Origin: Rheinheimera pacifica
GTDB lineage: Bacteria > Pseudomonadota > Gammaproteobacteria > Enterobacterales > Alteromonadaceae
Length of the DNA stretch: 64,000 nt
Direction of reading: 5' to 3'
Assembly (NCBI RefSeq): GCF_900108485.1
Contig: NZ_FNXF01000006.1
Location: 166,339-230,338, forward strand
The translations under genes and the position numbers were made by a program. How positions within the stretch are numbered: position 1 is the first letter of the stretch; each line of letters opens with the position of its first letter. Shown here in pieces: positions 19,033 to 30,959 of the stretch. The notes under the pieces were generated by a model. That model was not told the DNA's origin and did not search any database. It saw nothing but the letters and a program-made list of their open reading frames with translations.

Positions 19033-20865
19033 ATGGATCCTGTGATTCAGAAAGTAACGGACAGAATTATTGCCCGCAGTACACGCAGCCGCGATATTTA
19101 TCTGCAACGGCTGGAAAAAGCCCGCTTAAAAGGCCCGCACCGGGGGGTATTAAGCTGTGGTAACCTCGCACATGGTTTTGCTGCCTGCGATAAGCAGGAA
19201 AAAGGCGATTTACGCAGCCTGACCAAAGCAAACATTGGTATTGTATCGTCTTACAACGACATGCTGTCGGCGCACCAGCCGTATGAACATTATCCGGCAA
19301 TTATTAAACAGGCGGTAAAAGAGGTTGGCAGCGTGGCGCAATTTGCCGGTGGCGTGCCGGCAATGTGTGATGGCGTAACCCAGGGCCAGCCGGGTATGGA
19401 GCTTAGCCTGTTAAGCCGTGACATTATTGCAATGTCAGCAGCAGTAGGCTTATCGCACAATATGTTTGACGGCGGTTTGATGCTGGGCATTTGCGATAAA
19501 ATTGTACCAGGCTTATTTATGGCTGCCCTGAGCTTTGGCCACCTGCCGTTTGTATTTGTACCAGCAGGCCCTATGCCTTCAGGTATTCCGAACAAAGAAA
19601 AAGCCCGCATACGCCAGTTATATGCTGAAGGTAAAGTCGGTAAAGAAGAGTTGCTGGCGGCTGAATCGGCCTCTTATCACTCTGCCGGTACCTGTACTTT
19701 CTATGGCACCGCTAACTCCAATCAGTTAGTGGTTGAAATTATGGGCCTGCACCTACCGGGTGCGTCTTTTGTCAATCCGGGCACAGAACTGCGTGACGAG
19801 TTAACCAAGGCTGCGGCACGGCAGGTTACCCGCTTAACAGACTTAGGCACAGATTACCTGCCAGTAGGTAAATTGGTCGACGCCAAAGCTATAGTGAACG
19901 GTATTGTCGGCCTGTTGGCTACCGGTGGTTCAACTAATCACACTATGCATTTAATTGCTATGGCACGAGCGGCGGGTTTTATCGTCAATTGGGATGATTT
20001 TGCCGAGCTATCTGCGGCAACACCATTGCTAACCCGTATTTACCCCAATGGCCAGGCCGATATTAACCACTTCCAGCATGCTGGTGGTATGGCACTGTTA
20101 ATCCGCGAATTACTGGACGCCGGTTTATTGCACGAAGATGTGCAAACTGTTGCAGGCCCCGGGTTACGCCGTTATACCCAGCAACCTGTGATGCAAGACG
20201 GCAAGCTGGTATGGGTGGATGCACCGCAAACATCGCTTGATCCGGATGTATTGGCAACAGTGAAAAAACCCTTTAAAGCTCATGGTGGCCTTGAAGTGTT
20301 ATCTGGCAATGTTGGCCGTGGCGTGATTAAAACCTCTGCACTGCGTGAAGGTACCGAGATTGTTAAAGCGCCTGCGGTGGTATTTTCCAGCCAGCACGAG
20401 CTGGATGCAGCCTTTAAAGCCGGTGACTTAAACAAAGATTGTATAGTTGTTGTACGGTTTCAGGGGCCTAAAGCCTGTGGTATGCCAGAGCTGCATAAGC
20501 TGACACCTCCACTGGGAGTGTTACAGGATCGCGGCTTTAAAGTGGCATTGGTAACCGATGGCCGTATGTCAGGTGCATCGGGTAAAGTACCTGCCGCTAT
20601 TCATGTGACACCAGAGGCGGTTGATGGCGGCAATATCGCCCGTATTAAAACCGGCGATATGATGCTGGTAGACGGCAACACTGGCCGGCTTGAAGTGCTG
20701 GTATCCGATGCCGAGCTGGCTGCCCGTGACGTTGCCACTATGGATATGGCTGACAGTTACTACGGCATGGGCCGTGAAATGTTCGGTGCGCTGCGCAGTC
20801 AGTTAACCGGCGCAGAGCAGGGCGCCTGCAGCTTGTTTACCACCGAGGAGCACCTGCATGGCTAA
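19033..20865 (+). CDS. edd: 6-phosphogluconate dehydratase
   Basis: A 610-residue IlvD/Edd-family [4Fe-4S] dehydratase. It has [20 protein letters not shown] (in part MCDGVTQG), [10 protein letters not shown] and [13 protein letters not shown]. It converts 6-phosphogluconate to KDPG, the first dedicated Entner-Doudoroff step. GGGGAT lies before ATG 19033. The last codons overlap glk by 8 bases. Confidence 0.97.
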   Translation: MDPVIQKVTDRIIARSTRSRDIYLQRLEKARLKGPHRGVLSCGNLAHGFAACDKQEKGDLRSLTKANIGIVSSYNDMLSAHQPYEHYPAIIKQAVKEVGSVAQFAGGVPAMCDGVTQGQPGMELSLLSRDIIAMSAAVGLSHNMFDGGLMLGICDKIVPGLFMAALSFGHLPFVFVPAGPMPSGIPNKEKARIRQLYAEGKVGKEELLAAESASYHSAGTCTFYGTANSNQLVVEIMGLHLPGASFVNPGTELRDELTKAAARQVTRLTDLGTDYLPVGKLVDAKAIVNGIVGLLATGGSTNHTMHLIAMARAAGFIVNWDDFAELSAATPLLTRIYPNGQADINHFQHAGGMALLIRELLDAGLLHEDVQTVAGPGLRRYTQQPVMQDGKLVWVDAPQTSLDPDVLATVKKPFKAHGGLEVLSGNVGRGVIKTSALREGTEIVKAPAVVFSSQHELDAAFKAGDLNKDCIVVVRFQGPKACGMPELHKLTPPLGVLQDRGFKVALVTDGRMSGASGKVPAAIHVTPEAVDGGNIARIKTGDMMLVDGNTGRLEVLVSDAELAARDVATMDMADSYYGMGREMFGALRSQLTGAEQGACSLFTTEEHLHG

Positions 20866-21832
20866 GTTGCCTACCCACGCTATTGTTGCTGATATCGGTG
20901 GCACCAACGCCCGTTTTAGCCGGGTTGAGCTTGCCAGCCTGGTGCTGGACAAGGTTGCTGTTTATCCCTGTGCAGAATTTGCGACTTTGGCTGATGCATT
21001 AATACATTATCAGCAGCAACAAGGTTTAACGGACATTAAGCACGTGGCTATTGCTATAGCTTGCCCGGTAACCAGTGATCAGATCAGTATGACCAATTTT
21101 CACTGGCGCTTTTCCGTTAAAGCCATGCAGCAGCAGCTGGGTCTTGAAGCGCTGCAGGTAATGAATGACTTTACCGCTGTGGCCATGTGTTTGCCGGCGT
21201 TAACAGCGGCACAAAGAGTGAAAATAGGCCCCGGCGAAATTCAGCACGGTAAACCTATGGCTGTGCTCGGCGCAGGTACCGGCCTGGGTGTTGCACATTT
21301 GCTGCCGGTAAATGATCAGTTTATTCCGTTGCCAGGCGAGGGCGGCCATGTAGATTGGGCTGCTCAAACCGAGCAGGAATGGTTTATTCAGCAAATGCTG
21401 GCCAAAGAATATGGCCATGTGTCACCCGAACGATTGTTATCCGGCCCGGGGTTGGAAGCCATTTATAAAGCACTGGCTTTGTATCGCCAACAGGTTACTG
21501 AGCCACTCAGTGCCGCTGAGATTGCCAAACAAGCCCTGACAGGCGAATGTGCATTAGCCCGCGATACGGTGCTGCAGTTTTTTGCCAGTTTAGGCAGTGT
21601 AGCCGGTGATCTGGCGCTGACGCTCAGCACCTTTGGTGGTGTTTATATTGCTGGCGGTATAGCCCCGAAATTATTACCTCTGCTTGCTGATAGCGAGTTC
21701 AGAGCCCGTTTTGAAGCAAAAGGCCGGTTTAGCGCTTTTAATCGCCAGATCGCCACCTATGTCGTTACTGCAGAACAGCCTGGTTTGGTTGGCGCCGCAG
21801 TCTACCTGAAACAATTTTTGGCGAGTAATTAA
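20858..21832 (+). CDS. glk: Glucokinase (Glk family)
   Basis: A 324-residue sugar kinase of the Glk (PF02685) type rather than [17 protein letters not shown] is the phosphate loop, MNDFTAVAM holds the catalytic Asp, [12 protein letters not shown] the adenosine loop and [10 protein letters not shown] the substrate region. It makes glucose-6-phosphate, feeding zwf in the same operon. Its start overlaps the end of edd by 8 bases. Confidence 0.95.
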   Translation: MAKLPTHAIVADIGGTNARFSRVELASLVLDKVAVYPCAEFATLADALIHYQQQQGLTDIKHVAIAIACPVTSDQISMTNFHWRFSVKAMQQQLGLEALQVMNDFTAVAMCLPALTAAQRVKIGPGEIQHGKPMAVLGAGTGLGVAHLLPVNDQFIPLPGEGGHVDWAAQTEQEWFIQQMLAKEYGHVSPERLLSGPGLEAIYKALALYRQQVTEPLSAAEIAKQALTGECALARDTVLQFFASLGSVAGDLALTLSTFGGVYIAGGIAPKLLPLLADSEFRARFEAKGRFSAFNRQIATYVVTAEQPGLVGAAVYLKQFLASN

Positions 21833-21833
21833 T

Positions 21834-22481
21834 ATGGCATTTGAAAACTGGCAGTTGCAACCTGGCACTTTGTTTGACCAGGGCCCAGTGGTACCGGTAA
21901 TAGTTATTAAAGATTTAGCAGACGCTGTGCCTATGGCAAAAGCTTTGCTGGCCGGTGGCATTAAGGTACTGGAAGTTACTCTGCGTACGCCGGTAGCACT
22001 TGATGCCATCCGTTTGCTGGCGGCAGAAGTGCCCGACGCCATTGTTGGTGCCGGAACGGTTACTACCGCAGCTCAGCTGCAACAGGTGGTGGATGCCGGG
22101 GCTAAATTTGCTATCAGCCCGGGCTTAACGCGTGAGCTATTGCAGGCAGGTAAAGATGCCGTTATTCCTTTAATACCCGGCATCGCCAGTATTTCTGAGC
22201 TGATGGAAGGTACCGGTTTAGGCTACAGCCACTTTAAGTTTTTTCCGGCGGAAGCTGCTGGTGGTGTAAAGACGTTAAAGTCGATTTACGGTCCTTTCGC
22301 CGATATTCGTTTTTGCCCAACCGGTGGTATTAACGAGAAAAACTTCCTCGAATATCTGGCACTGCCAAATGTAAAATGTGTTGGTGGTTCCTGGATAGTA
22401 CCTGATGATGCGGTTGCGGCCAAAGACTGGCCCCGCATTACACAGTTGTGTAAAGCAGCAGTAGAGCAAGCTGCCCGGTAA
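21834..22481 (+). CDS. eda: KDPG/KHG aldolase
   Basis: A 215-residue class I aldolase. It has [15 protein letters not shown] (catalytic Glu), [11 protein letters not shown] and [11 protein letters not shown] with the Schiff-base Lys. It splits 2-keto-3-deoxy-6-phosphogluconate to pyruvate and glyceraldehyde-3-phosphate. It is the last gene of the operon and is followed by a terminator. Its substrate KDPG is also the HexR effector. Confidence 0.97.
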   Translation: MAFENWQLQPGTLFDQGPVVPVIVIKDLADAVPMAKALLAGGIKVLEVTLRTPVALDAIRLLAAEVPDAIVGAGTVTTAAQLQQVVDAGAKFAISPGLTRELLQAGKDAVIPLIPGIASISELMEGTGLGYSHFKFFPAEAAGGVKTLKSIYGPFADIRFCPTGGINEKNFLEYLALPNVKCVGGSWIVPDDAVAAKDWPRITQLCKAAVEQAAR

Positions 22482-22510
22482 TAAATGGTTTATGTAAAAG
22501 GCTTAGCTTA

Positions 22511-22539
22511 CGCCCGGTAAATACCGGGCGTTTGTTTTT
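22511..22539 (+). terminator. Terminator of the zwf-eda operon
   Basis: Stem CGCCCGGTA / TACCGGGCG with a 2-base loop, followed by TTTGTTTTT. Confidence 0.9.
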
Positions 22540-22642
22540 GAGTTTAACGGTAAAAACGCGTATAGTATCGCACTTTTATTCTTAGTCGCCTGTTACCCTT
22601 AGCTGCTTTGGCTATTTGTCTTAACTTGTTCTGGAACACACT

Positions 22643-24235
22643 GTGATATCAACTGCTAACATTACGATGCAATTTGGCGCCAAGCCGTTGTTTGAAAATA
22701 TTTCGATTAAATTTGGCGAAGGTAATCGCTATGGTTTAATCGGTGCCAACGGTTGCGGTAAATCAACATTTATGAAGATTTTAAGCCGTGAACTGGAGCC
22801 AAGCGCCGGTAATGTGTTTGTTGAACCAAACCACCGGGTTGCCAAGCTGCATCAGGATCAGTTTGCTTTTGAGCAATATTCGGTTATTGACACTGTGATC
22901 ATGGGCCACTCAGAACTGTGGGCAGTGAAAGAAGAGCGTGACCGCATTTATAGCAGTGCCGAAATGAGCGAAGAAGACGGCATGAAAGTGGCCGATCTTG
23001 AAGTAGCCTTTGGCGAAATGGACGGTTACACAGCAGAATCGCGTGCCGGTGAGTTATTAATTGGTGTAGGCATTCCGGTTGAGCAACACTTTGGCCCGAT
23101 GTCGGCCATAGCCCCCGGTTTTAAACTGCGGGTGTTACTGGCCCAGGTGCTATTTGCCGATCCGGAAATTATGCTGCTGGACGAACCCACCAACAACCTG
23201 GATATCAATACCATTCGCTGGCTGGAAAATGTGCTGGCCGAACGTAACAGCACCATGGTGATTATTTCGCACGACCGTCACTTTTTAAACAGTGTCTGTA
23301 CCCACATGGCTGATTTAGATTACGGCGAGCTGCGCCTGTATCCGGGCAATTACGATGAATATATGTTTGCCGCTACTCAGGCCCGCGAGCGTTTATTGTC
23401 AGATAACGCGAAAAAGAAAGCCCAGATAGCCGAGTTGCAAACCTTTGTTAGCCGCTTCTCTGCCAACGCGTCAAAAGCCAAGCAGGCCACGTCACGCGCC
23501 AAGCAAATTGATAAAATTCAGCTGGAAGAAGTAAAAGCGTCCAGCCGGGTTAACCCTTTTATCCGTTTTGAGCAACAAAAGCAGTTATACCGGCTGGCTT
23601 TAGAAGTAGAGGGTCTGAACAAGAGTTTTGGCGAGCTTTCCTTGCTGAAAAACTTAGGCCTGACCATTGAAGTAGGCGAAAAAGTAGCCATTTTAGGCGC
23701 CAACGGTATTGGTAAAACCACCTTGCTTAAATGTTTGGTAGGCGATTTAACGCCAGAATCTGGCATGGTGAAATGGTCGGAAAATGCCAAAATTGGTTAC
23801 TATGCGCAAGATCATGCCCACGAATTCAGTGAAGCGATGACGTTGTTTGACTGGATGAGCCAGTGGAAACAGCCGTCAGATGACGAGCAGGCAATACGCG
23901 GTATTCTTGGCCGGTTGTTGTTTTCACAAGACGAGATAAAAAAATCGGTTAAAGTGCTATCCGGTGGTGAAAAAGGGCGTATGTTATTTGGCAAATTAAT
24001 GCTGCAACGGCCAAATATACTGGTAATGGATGAACCCACCAACCACCTTGATATGGAATCTATCGAGTCGCTGAACCTGGCATTGGAGCATTACAAAGGC
24101 ACCTTACTGTTTGTCAGCCATGACCGTGAGTTTGTTTCCAGCCTTGCCAGCCGTATTATCGAAATTACTGACAAAGATATCCGTAACTTCGTCGGTACCT
24201 ATGAAGAATATCTGGCGGCGCAAACTGCCGTGTAA
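22643..24235 (+). CDS. ybiT: ABC-F ATPase YbiT
   Basis: A 530-residue ABC-F protein nearly collinear with E. coli YbiT. Walker A motifs are GANGCGKST and GANGIGKTT. The signature of the first half is degenerate ([15 protein letters not shown]), as in YbiT, and the second is [14 protein letters not shown]. Walker B motifs are [11 protein letters not shown] and [11 protein letters not shown]. The linker ([20 protein letters not shown]) is the P-site-interaction region. It acts on the ribosome as a translation factor. The start is GTG 22643. Confidence 0.95.
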   Translation: MISTANITMQFGAKPLFENISIKFGEGNRYGLIGANGCGKSTFMKILSRELEPSAGNVFVEPNHRVAKLHQDQFAFEQYSVIDTVIMGHSELWAVKEERDRIYSSAEMSEEDGMKVADLEVAFGEMDGYTAESRAGELLIGVGIPVEQHFGPMSAIAPGFKLRVLLAQVLFADPEIMLLDEPTNNLDINTIRWLENVLAERNSTMVIISHDRHFLNSVCTHMADLDYGELRLYPGNYDEYMFAATQARERLLSDNAKKKAQIAELQTFVSRFSANASKAKQATSRAKQIDKIQLEEVKASSRVNPFIRFEQQKQLYRLALEVEGLNKSFGELSLLKNLGLTIEVGEKVAILGANGIGKTTLLKCLVGDLTPESGMVKWSENAKIGYYAQDHAHEFSEAMTLFDWMSQWKQPSDDEQAIRGILGRLLFSQDEIKKSVKVLSGGEKGRMLFGKLMLQRPNILVMDEPTNHLDMESIESLNLALEHYKGTLLFVSHDREFVSSLASRIIEITDKDIRNFVGTYEEYLAAQTAV

Positions 24236-24238
24236 CGT

Positions 24239-24269
24239 AAAAAGCCGGTTATATTGACCGGCTTTTTTT
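24239..24269 (+). terminator. Terminator after ybiT
   Basis: Stem AAAAGCCGGT / ACCGGCTTTT with a 6-base loop and a T run, starting just after the ybiT stop. Confidence 0.92.
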
Positions 24270-24423
24270 ATACCTTGATTTTTTTGTCATTTATCCCCAT
24301 GTCTTCTGCAGGTATATTCATTCACGCCCGGTAAGATACTGTTTTAACTGGCTAGGCTAGAATTAGGCTACTGTTTTTATGCTATGTTAAGGCTGTCTCC
24401 GAGCTCATTTAAGAGGAAGCGCT

Positions 24424-24891
24424 ATGAAAATTAATATTGGTATTAATGAAGAACAACGTAAAGCTATTGCCGGTGGTTTATCTGTACTGCTGGCCGACAC
24501 CTATACCCTTTATTTAAAAACGCACAACTACCACTGGAACGTCACCGGGCCAATGTTTCAAACGCTGCATACGCTGTTTGAAACCCAGTACAATGAATTA
24601 GCACTGGCGGTGGATGACATTGCTGAACGTATTCGTGCCCTGGGTGAGTTTGCCCCGGGTTCTTACAAAGAATATGCCAAGCTAACCAGCATTAAAGAAG
24701 CCGATGGTATTCCATCTGCCGAAGAGATGATTAAAGATCTGGTTAAAGGCCAGGAAGCTATAGCAAAAACGGCACGTTCTATTGTACCGGTGGCCGATGA
24801 AGCCTCTGACGAGGTAACTCTTGATCTGCTGACTCAGCGCATGACAGTGCATGAAAAAACGGCCTGGATGCTGCGTAGTCTGGTCGCCTGA
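24424..24891 (+). CDS. dps: Dps-family ferritin-like DNA protection protein
   Basis: A 155-residue four-helix protein. The ferroxidase residues sit in [20 protein letters not shown] and in [18 protein letters not shown], as in Dps from other bacteria. Dps stores iron, removes H2O2 and can coat DNA in stationary phase. An AAGAGGAAG ribosome binding site precedes ATG 24424. About 150 bases of leader follow the ybiT terminator. Confidence 0.93.
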   Translation: MKINIGINEEQRKAIAGGLSVLLADTYTLYLKTHNYHWNVTGPMFQTLHTLFETQYNELALAVDDIAERIRALGEFAPGSYKEYAKLTSIKEADGIPSAEEMIKDLVKGQEAIAKTARSIVPVADEASDEVTLDLLTQRMTVHEKTAWMLRSLVA

Positions 24892-24900
24892 GAAAGGTGT

Positions 24901-24930
24901 ACTGGCCCGAAGTGATCGGGCCAGTGCCTT
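24901..24930 (+). terminator. Probable terminator after dps
   Basis: Perfect 10-base stem ACTGGCCCGA / TCGGGCCAGT with a 5-base loop. The T tail is weak. Confidence 0.6.
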
Positions 24931-25082
24931 ATTTGGCTGATTTCTGCACTATCTGGTACAGAAACTAATCCTCCCGGTAAAAAAAACTAAGATTTTCTGG
25001 CCAAAGCTTGTAAAATCGCTGGCAGCAGTAACACTTATAGCTGGCTGTAGTACATCGGTGTCAGCTGGAGGAGAGTCACCCA

Positions 25083-25928
25083 ATGAAAGCGTTGCAGTAT
25101 GCCCAGAATGTATCCGATCTGTTTGCCCTGCCTGAAGGCTATCTGAGGGTTAAAGAACTGATGGACTCTGACACCGCCAGTCTGGATGAAGTGGCGGATG
25201 TTATTTTGCTCGACCCGGTACTCACTTCAAAATTGCTTAAACTGGCTAACAGTGCAATTTATAGTTTGCCTTATCAGGTTGAAAGCGTTAGTAAAGCACT
25301 ATTAGTGCTGGGCAAAACACAGGTATATAATCTGGTGCTGAGTATCGGCATTGCGTCGGCCTGCAGTAAAGTTGACACATCAGCCATTGATCTTGAGCGT
25401 TTCTGGGAGCAAAGCATCAATGCAGCACTTATTGCCAAACACCTGGCGCAGTGCTGCGAGATTAAACCAACAGATCGCTTTTATGTTGCAGGTTTACTGC
25501 ACAATATTGGCGAGCTGGCGGTATTACAGAATGATGCCGGCCAAGCGCACAGCTGTCAGGAATACACTGCAGAACAACGCCCCTGGCAGCTTCAGCTAAA
25601 TACCCTGGGATTTACTTACGCAGAGTGTGGCGCAGAGTTGCTGCATTTGTGGCATTTACCCGACAGCATTGTCGAGCCGGTAGCGCTGCAACATAGCACC
25701 CGCTTTGATCAAAAAAACAAAGCCCAACTGATTATTTATCTGGCCGTGCGTTTAGCATTGGCAAATCAACATCCCGAGATGTATTCCACTAAGCAACTTG
25801 TTGACCCTTTCGTACTGGAGTTATTAAACTTAACTCAGCCAGACATTATTCGCGCCATCGACTTCTGCAACACTGAAGGCCTGTTTATTTTGTCCGTATT
25901 AAACCCCAGGATCAGCACTATTTATTAA
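25083..25928 (+). CDS. HDOD domain protein
   Basis: A 281-residue protein covering an HDOD domain (about 14-210: [43 protein letters not shown]). HDOD domains are non-catalytic relatives of HD phosphohydrolases found in signalling proteins. There is no attached receiver or GGDEF domain. The ribosome binding site GGAGGAGAG lies before ATG 25083. Its role is unknown. Confidence 0.88.
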   Translation: MKALQYAQNVSDLFALPEGYLRVKELMDSDTASLDEVADVILLDPVLTSKLLKLANSAIYSLPYQVESVSKALLVLGKTQVYNLVLSIGIASACSKVDTSAIDLERFWEQSINAALIAKHLAQCCEIKPTDRFYVAGLLHNIGELAVLQNDAGQAHSCQEYTAEQRPWQLQLNTLGFTYAECGAELLHLWHLPDSIVEPVALQHSTRFDQKNKAQLIIYLAVRLALANQHPEMYSTKQLVDPFVLELLNLTQPDIIRAIDFCNTEGLFILSVLNPRISTIY

Positions 25929-25984
25929 TATTTTCTGTCCGGTACAACCTCAGGTTTGCCGGAACAGTTATCTGGAAGCCGTTC

Positions 25985-27679
25985 ATGAGCAGTTCAAGCA
26001 AAAAATCTCCGTTGTATACCGCCTATTCAGGCTCAGCATTACTGGAAACGCCATTACTAAATAAAGGCAGTGCTTTCACTGCAGACGAGCGCCTGGCGTT
26101 TAACCTTGCCGGTTTGTTACCACCACGCTATGAAACAATAGAAGAACAGGTAAGCCGCGCTTATATGCAGTATAAAAGTTTTGATACTGCGATTAACAAG
26201 CATATCTATCTGCGCGCGATTCAGGATAACAACGAAACTTTGTTTTACCGCCTGCTGCAACAACACCTGGAAGAAATGATCCCCATCATTTACACGCCAA
26301 CAGTAGGTGATGCCTGTGAGCAGTTTTCTGATATTTATCGCAGTGCCCGAGGCTTATTTATCAGTTATCAGGACCGGCATCAACTGGACGATGTATTGCG
26401 TAACGCCACCAAACGCAAAGTGAAGGTGATTGTAGTAACCGATGGCGAGCGGGTATTGGGGCTTGGCGATCAGGGTATTGGCGGTATGGGCATTTCTATC
26501 GGCAAATTGTCGTTGTATACCGCCTGCGGTGGTATCAGCCCGGCTTATGCATTACCGGTAATGCTGGATGTAGGCACCAATAATGAAAAACTACTGAACG
26601 ACCCAATGTACATGGGGCTGCGGCAAAAGCGGGTTAACCAGGCAGAGTATGATGAGTTTGTTGACTTATTTATCCAGGCGGTGAAACGGCGCTGGCCTGA
26701 TGCCATTATTCAGTTTGAAGACTTTGCCCAGCCCAACGCCATGCCTTTGCTACAACGGTATCGCGACAAAATATGCTGTTTTAACGACGATATACAAGGC
26801 ACGGCTGCGGTAACGGTCGGTACTTTATTGGCGGCGTGTCGCAGTAAAAACGCCAAGTTGTCTGAGCAAAAAGTGGTGTTTGTTGGCGCAGGCTCAGCTG
26901 GTTGCGGTATTGCTGAACAGGTTATCAGCCAGATGGTGGCTGAAGGCATAAGTGAAGCGCAGGCACGTAGCCAAATCTATATGATTGACCGCTTTGGCTT
27001 ACTTACCGATACCACACCGGGCCTGCGCGATTTCCAGCAAGCTTTGGCGCAGTCATCAGCTGCAATTACAGATTGGAGCTACAGCAGCGAGTTTCCAAGC
27101 TTACTGGATGTAATGAACTGTGCCCAGCCTGGTATTTTAATTGGTGTATCAGGCCAGGCCGGTTTATTTACCGAGCCGGTAGTGCGGGCGATGAAAAAAG
27201 GCTGCGCTATGCCGATCATTTTCCCGCTTAGCAACCCATCACGCCAGGTAGAAGCTACACCAGAGCAAGTAATTAACTGGACCGAAGGCGATGTTATTAT
27301 TGCCACCGGCAGCCCATTTGCACCTGTGGCGTATAACGGCAGGCTTTACCCGATAGCACAGTGTAATAACAGCTATATTTTCCCTGGCATTGGCCTTGGT
27401 GTTATTGCCAGTAAAGCCCGGCTTATCAGCGATGAAATGTTGCGCGAAGCCAGTAAAACACTGGCGGCTGCATCGCCAAAAGCAAACAACGGCGAGGGCG
27501 GTTTGCTGCCTGCCTTTACTGAATTGTCTGCACTGAGTAAGCAAATTGCGTTTAACGTCGCTAAAGTAGCGATGCAGCAAGGCCTTGCGCTTGAGCTGGA
27601 CGATGCCATGTTGCAGCAGAAAATTGAGGATAATTTCTGGTTGCCGCAATATCGCCATTATAAGCGCGTCAGTGCCTGA
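25985..27679 (+). CDS. maeA: NAD-dependent malic enzyme (oxaloacetate-decarboxylating)
   Basis: A 564-residue enzyme collinear with E. coli MaeA (565). It has [34 protein letters not shown], the metal site [21 protein letters not shown], and the NAD fold [11 protein letters not shown]. It converts malate to pyruvate and CO2 with NAD+. It is a single gene with a weak leader. Confidence 0.96.
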   Translation: MSSSSKKSPLYTAYSGSALLETPLLNKGSAFTADERLAFNLAGLLPPRYETIEEQVSRAYMQYKSFDTAINKHIYLRAIQDNNETLFYRLLQQHLEEMIPIIYTPTVGDACEQFSDIYRSARGLFISYQDRHQLDDVLRNATKRKVKVIVVTDGERVLGLGDQGIGGMGISIGKLSLYTACGGISPAYALPVMLDVGTNNEKLLNDPMYMGLRQKRVNQAEYDEFVDLFIQAVKRRWPDAIIQFEDFAQPNAMPLLQRYRDKICCFNDDIQGTAAVTVGTLLAACRSKNAKLSEQKVVFVGAGSAGCGIAEQVISQMVAEGISEAQARSQIYMIDRFGLLTDTTPGLRDFQQALAQSSAAITDWSYSSEFPSLLDVMNCAQPGILIGVSGQAGLFTEPVVRAMKKGCAMPIIFPLSNPSRQVEATPEQVINWTEGDVIIATGSPFAPVAYNGRLYPIAQCNNSYIFPGIGLGVIASKARLISDEMLREASKTLAAASPKANNGEGGLLPAFTELSALSKQIAFNVAKVAMQQGLALELDDAMLQQKIEDNFWLPQYRHYKRVSA

Positions 27680-27773
27680 ATCTGACAAAGCTGCTTACAA
27701 TTAGTTTTAGACTAATCATTAGCTTGAGGGTAGGCTGTGTTTTGGTATAACCAAAACTATAAGGAACCCTCTA

Positions 27774-29633
27774 ATGCATAAGTCTCTTATTGCCCTTGCT
27801 GTGGCCGGTATTCTTGCCGGCTGCGGCCCGGCACCGCAAAACAACACATCCAGAGCGACAACTGATGTTGTTGCAGCACAAAAGCAGCAATCAGAAACCG
27901 AGCGGCTTAATCAGTGGTTTGAAGTTAAATACGAGCAACAGCTGCAACAAAGCCCGCTACAAATGACCTTTTTGGGCCGCAAAGACAAGTACGATCAAAT
28001 AGACGATACCTCAATTGCTGCAGAAGACAAACAACTGGCCTGGCTGGCAGCAACAGTGGAAGAGCTTAAAACCAGTTTCGATTACAGCAAGCTGGATATT
28101 GAAGCGCAAACGTCTTATGACATTTGGGTTTATCAGTATGAACAAGCCAAAGAGGGCGTAGCCTTTCGTAAAAATGGTTATGTGTTTACCCAGATGCAGG
28201 GTATTCACGCCATGCTGCCGCAAATTATGATCAACTTTCATAAAGTTGATACTGCAGAAGATATGCAAGCCTATATCACACGGATTGAAGGTATCAGCCG
28301 GGCTCTGACACAACTGCTGGAGCGGGCGCAAGCCAATGCCGGGCATGATGTAAGGCCGCCACGCTTTGCCTATGATGGCGTTATAGAGCAAATTAATAAC
28401 CTGATAAGCGGGGCGCCATTTACCGAGGCTGAGCAGGACATACCACTGTGGGCCGATGCCAAAGGCAAAATTGCTGCAATGGTTGCAGCCGACAAACTGA
28501 CCGATGAGCAAGCAAAACAATTAGCTGATGACACAAAAAGTGCCCTGCAAACGCATTTCTTACCGGCTTACACAGCGTTGAAACAATGGTTGCAACAGGA
28601 CATACAGTTTACTGATGAAATTGCCACCGGTGTAGGCAAGCAACCTGGCGGCACCGACTTTTATAACTACCGGTTAAAAGTGTCTACTACCACCGATTTA
28701 ACCGCAGATCAGATCCATCAGATTGGCCTGGATGAAGTTGAGCGCTTAACCAAAGAAATGATCGCTATTAAAGACAAAGTGGGTTTTCAGGGCGATTTAC
28801 AGGCTTTCTTTAAGTTTATCAAAGATGATGATCAGTTTTACTACCCAGACACTGATGAAGGCCGTGAAGGCTATCTGGAAGACTCAAGACAGTATCTGGC
28901 TTTTATCAATGAGAAACTACCGGAGTACTTTGGTATTTTACCCAAAGCCGAGCTGACAGTGAAACGGGTAGAGCCATTTCGTGAACAACCAGGTGCTGCA
29001 CAGCATTATTTCCCCGGCACCCCGGATGGCGCGCGGCCAGGCATTTATTATGCGCATTTATCAGACATGCGCTCAATGCCAAAAAATGAAATGGAAGCCA
29101 TTGCCTATCACGAAGGCAACCCAGGCCATCATATGCAGATTTCTATCGCACAAGAGCTAACCACAGTACCGGTGTTCAGAACACAGGCAAGATTTACTGC
29201 TTATTCTGAAGGTTGGGCGCTTTATTCTGAGCAACTGGCAAAAGAAATGGGCGCTTACCAGAACCCGTACTCAGATTTTGGCCGCCTGATTACCGAAATG
29301 TGGCGCGCCGTAAGGTTGGTGGTAGACACCGGCCTGCATAGCAAAGGCTGGAATGAACAACAGGCGATAGATTACTTTCTGGAAAAAACACCGATTGCCC
29401 AAGGTGCGGTGATCTCTGAAGTGCGTCGTTATATCGTTTGGCCCGGGCAAGCGACAGCATATAAAATCGGTATGATTAAAATTCTTGAACTGCGTAGCAA
29501 CGCACAGAAAGAGCTCGGTGATAAATTTGATATCCGCGCCTTTCACGATACCGTACTTGGCGGTGGCGCCTTGCCACTTAGCGTGTTAGAAAAACGGGTT
29601 AATAACTGGATTAACACGGTAAAAGCGGGGTAG
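27774..29633 (+). CDS. DUF885 family lipoprotein, probable metallopeptidase
   Basis: A 619-residue protein with a lipoprotein signal (lipobox LAGC, Cys17). The DUF885 domain has the HEGNPGHHMQ motif near residue 447, which resembles an HExxxH-type zinc site, and a conserved TAYSEGWALYSEQLA after it. DUF885 proteins are regarded as M32-like carboxypeptidase relatives. It should sit in the periplasm anchored to a membrane. AAGGAA lies before ATG 27774. Confidence 0.88.
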   Translation: MHKSLIALAVAGILAGCGPAPQNNTSRATTDVVAAQKQQSETERLNQWFEVKYEQQLQQSPLQMTFLGRKDKYDQIDDTSIAAEDKQLAWLAATVEELKTSFDYSKLDIEAQTSYDIWVYQYEQAKEGVAFRKNGYVFTQMQGIHAMLPQIMINFHKVDTAEDMQAYITRIEGISRALTQLLERAQANAGHDVRPPRFAYDGVIEQINNLISGAPFTEAEQDIPLWADAKGKIAAMVAADKLTDEQAKQLADDTKSALQTHFLPAYTALKQWLQQDIQFTDEIATGVGKQPGGTDFYNYRLKVSTTTDLTADQIHQIGLDEVERLTKEMIAIKDKVGFQGDLQAFFKFIKDDDQFYYPDTDEGREGYLEDSRQYLAFINEKLPEYFGILPKAELTVKRVEPFREQPGAAQHYFPGTPDGARPGIYYAHLSDMRSMPKNEMEAIAYHEGNPGHHMQISIAQELTTVPVFRTQARFTAYSEGWALYSEQLAKEMGAYQNPYSDFGRLITEMWRAVRLVVDTGLHSKGWNEQQAIDYFLEKTPIAQGAVISEVRRYIVWPGQATAYKIGMIKILELRSNAQKELGDKFDIRAFHDTVLGGGALPLSVLEKRVNNWINTVKAG

Positions 29634-29662
29634 TCAGCTTAACGTTAAGCTATATAAAGTCA

Positions 29663-29689
29663 ACAGGCCGCAATTGCGGCCTGTTTTTT
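29663..29689 (+). terminator. Terminator after DUF885 gene
   Basis: Stem ACAGGCCGCA / TGCGGCCTGT with almost no loop (AT), then six T's. Confidence 0.92.
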
Positions 29690-29726
29690 GCCTGTTATTA
29701 ACTCATCCAACATAACAGGAGGACTT

Positions 29727-30185
29727 ATGCGGATTGAATCTTTCCGTGATCTACTAAACTGGACATCCGGTTATCATCAACATTTATCCCATTGTCTGGC
29801 TCGCAGTGCCAAACACCATTCAGACGAGCGAAGTAAAATGCTGCTTGATCATCTGGCTGATAAAGAAATACAGCTGTCAGACACCGTGAGTGGTTTTAAA
29901 GAAATTGCTGCCGACAACGCGCTAAGCACCTGGTGCACAGAGCATTTAGATCAGCATCCGCTGCTTGATAACACCGTGGATGACAAGGCATTTGCTGCAA
30001 TGACAAATGCTGAAATTATTACTGAAGTAGAAAACCTGCACCAACAGCTAATTTTGCTCTATCAGAACCTTCTGGGCCGCTCTCATCCGCCGCAAATGCA
30101 GCAACTTTTGGTGGAGATACATGATTTGGAAAAAAGCGAGGCCCAACAAATGATGCAAGGCGCTAACAGGCTGGAAGATATTTAG
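29727..30185 (+). CDS. Helical protein of unknown function, ferritin-like in outline
   Basis: A 152-residue protein from ATG 29727, chosen because ACAGGAGGACTT is a strong ribosome binding site. ATG 29688 lies in the terminator of the previous gene. The sequence is almost all helix, with spaced His and Glu (HHSDERSKMLLDHLADKEIQ, EVENLHQQL, EIHDLEKSEAQQ). That pattern resembles four-helix bundles, but no family is firmly recognised. Confidence 0.7.
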   Translation: MRIESFRDLLNWTSGYHQHLSHCLARSAKHHSDERSKMLLDHLADKEIQLSDTVSGFKEIAADNALSTWCTEHLDQHPLLDNTVDDKAFAAMTNAEIITEVENLHQQLILLYQNLLGRSHPPQMQQLLVEIHDLEKSEAQQMMQGANRLEDI

Positions 30186-30271
30186 CTGTTTAGCCGTTAC
30201 CCAGCAGCTTTTGGGTACCAAGTAAACTTTACATTACACCATGTAACATTGAATGATATTGGAGGCATATT

Positions 30272-30838
30272 ATGAACGTTCAACCGGTTTTAGCAGGTAA
30301 AAAAATTGCTATTCTTGCCACTGATGGTTTTGAGTTCAGCGAGCTTACATCCCCCCGCGATACTCTGATTGCTGCGGGTGCGACAGTACATATTATTTCA
30401 CAGAAAGACGGCAGCATCAGAGGCTGGTCGGGTAAAGACTGGGCTGACACTGTAGCCGTGGATAAAACCCTGCAACATGCTAAAGCAGCGGACTATGACG
30501 GTTTAGTGTTGCCAGGTGGCTTGATAAACCCCGACACCTTGCGCCAGGACGAACAAGCGATCCGCTTTATTCAGGCCTTTTTTAGCGATAGCGCCAATAA
30601 GCCTGTGGCGGCCATTTGCCACGGCCCCTGGTTGTTGGCAGAAGCTGGCGTACTTAAAGGGCGTAAAGTTACGTCATATAACAGTATTAAGACTGATTTG
30701 AAAAACGCCGGCGCTATTTGGGTGGACGAGCAGGTAGTTGTAGACAATGGCCTGGTAACCAGCCGGACGCCTGATGATTTAGATGCGTTTAACAAAAAAC
30801 TACTGGAAGAAATACGTGAAGGGCGCCACGCAGTATAA
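30272..30838 (+). CDS. DJ-1/PfpI family protein
   Basis: A 188-residue protein with the type 1 glutamine amidotransferase-like fold. The nucleophile elbow AAICHGPWLLAEAGVLKGRK holds the conserved Cys-His, and LVLPGGLINPDTLR supplies the Glu-side loop region. This matches the PfpI/YhbO group, proposed to be a deglycase or general stress protein. The ribosome binding site GGAGG precedes ATG 30272. Confidence 0.92.
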   Translation: MNVQPVLAGKKIAILATDGFEFSELTSPRDTLIAAGATVHIISQKDGSIRGWSGKDWADTVAVDKTLQHAKAADYDGLVLPGGLINPDTLRQDEQAIRFIQAFFSDSANKPVAAICHGPWLLAEAGVLKGRKVTSYNSIKTDLKNAGAIWVDEQVVVDNGLVTSRTPDDLDAFNKKLLEEIREGRHAV

Positions 30839-30959
30839 CTTCGCAGTTAACCCTAACCCAGCCATGAGCCACGCGTAGTAATACCAGGACTGGCAAACAA
30901 GCAAGGATGCTGTCAAACTGCCTGGCAATTACGTTAAAGGCTGCTAAAAGGAGCGGGTT

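Noticed and set aside
28011..28520. 169-codon open frame on the minus strand inside the DUF885 gene
   Set aside because: It is antisense to a well supported gene and no domain is seen in it.
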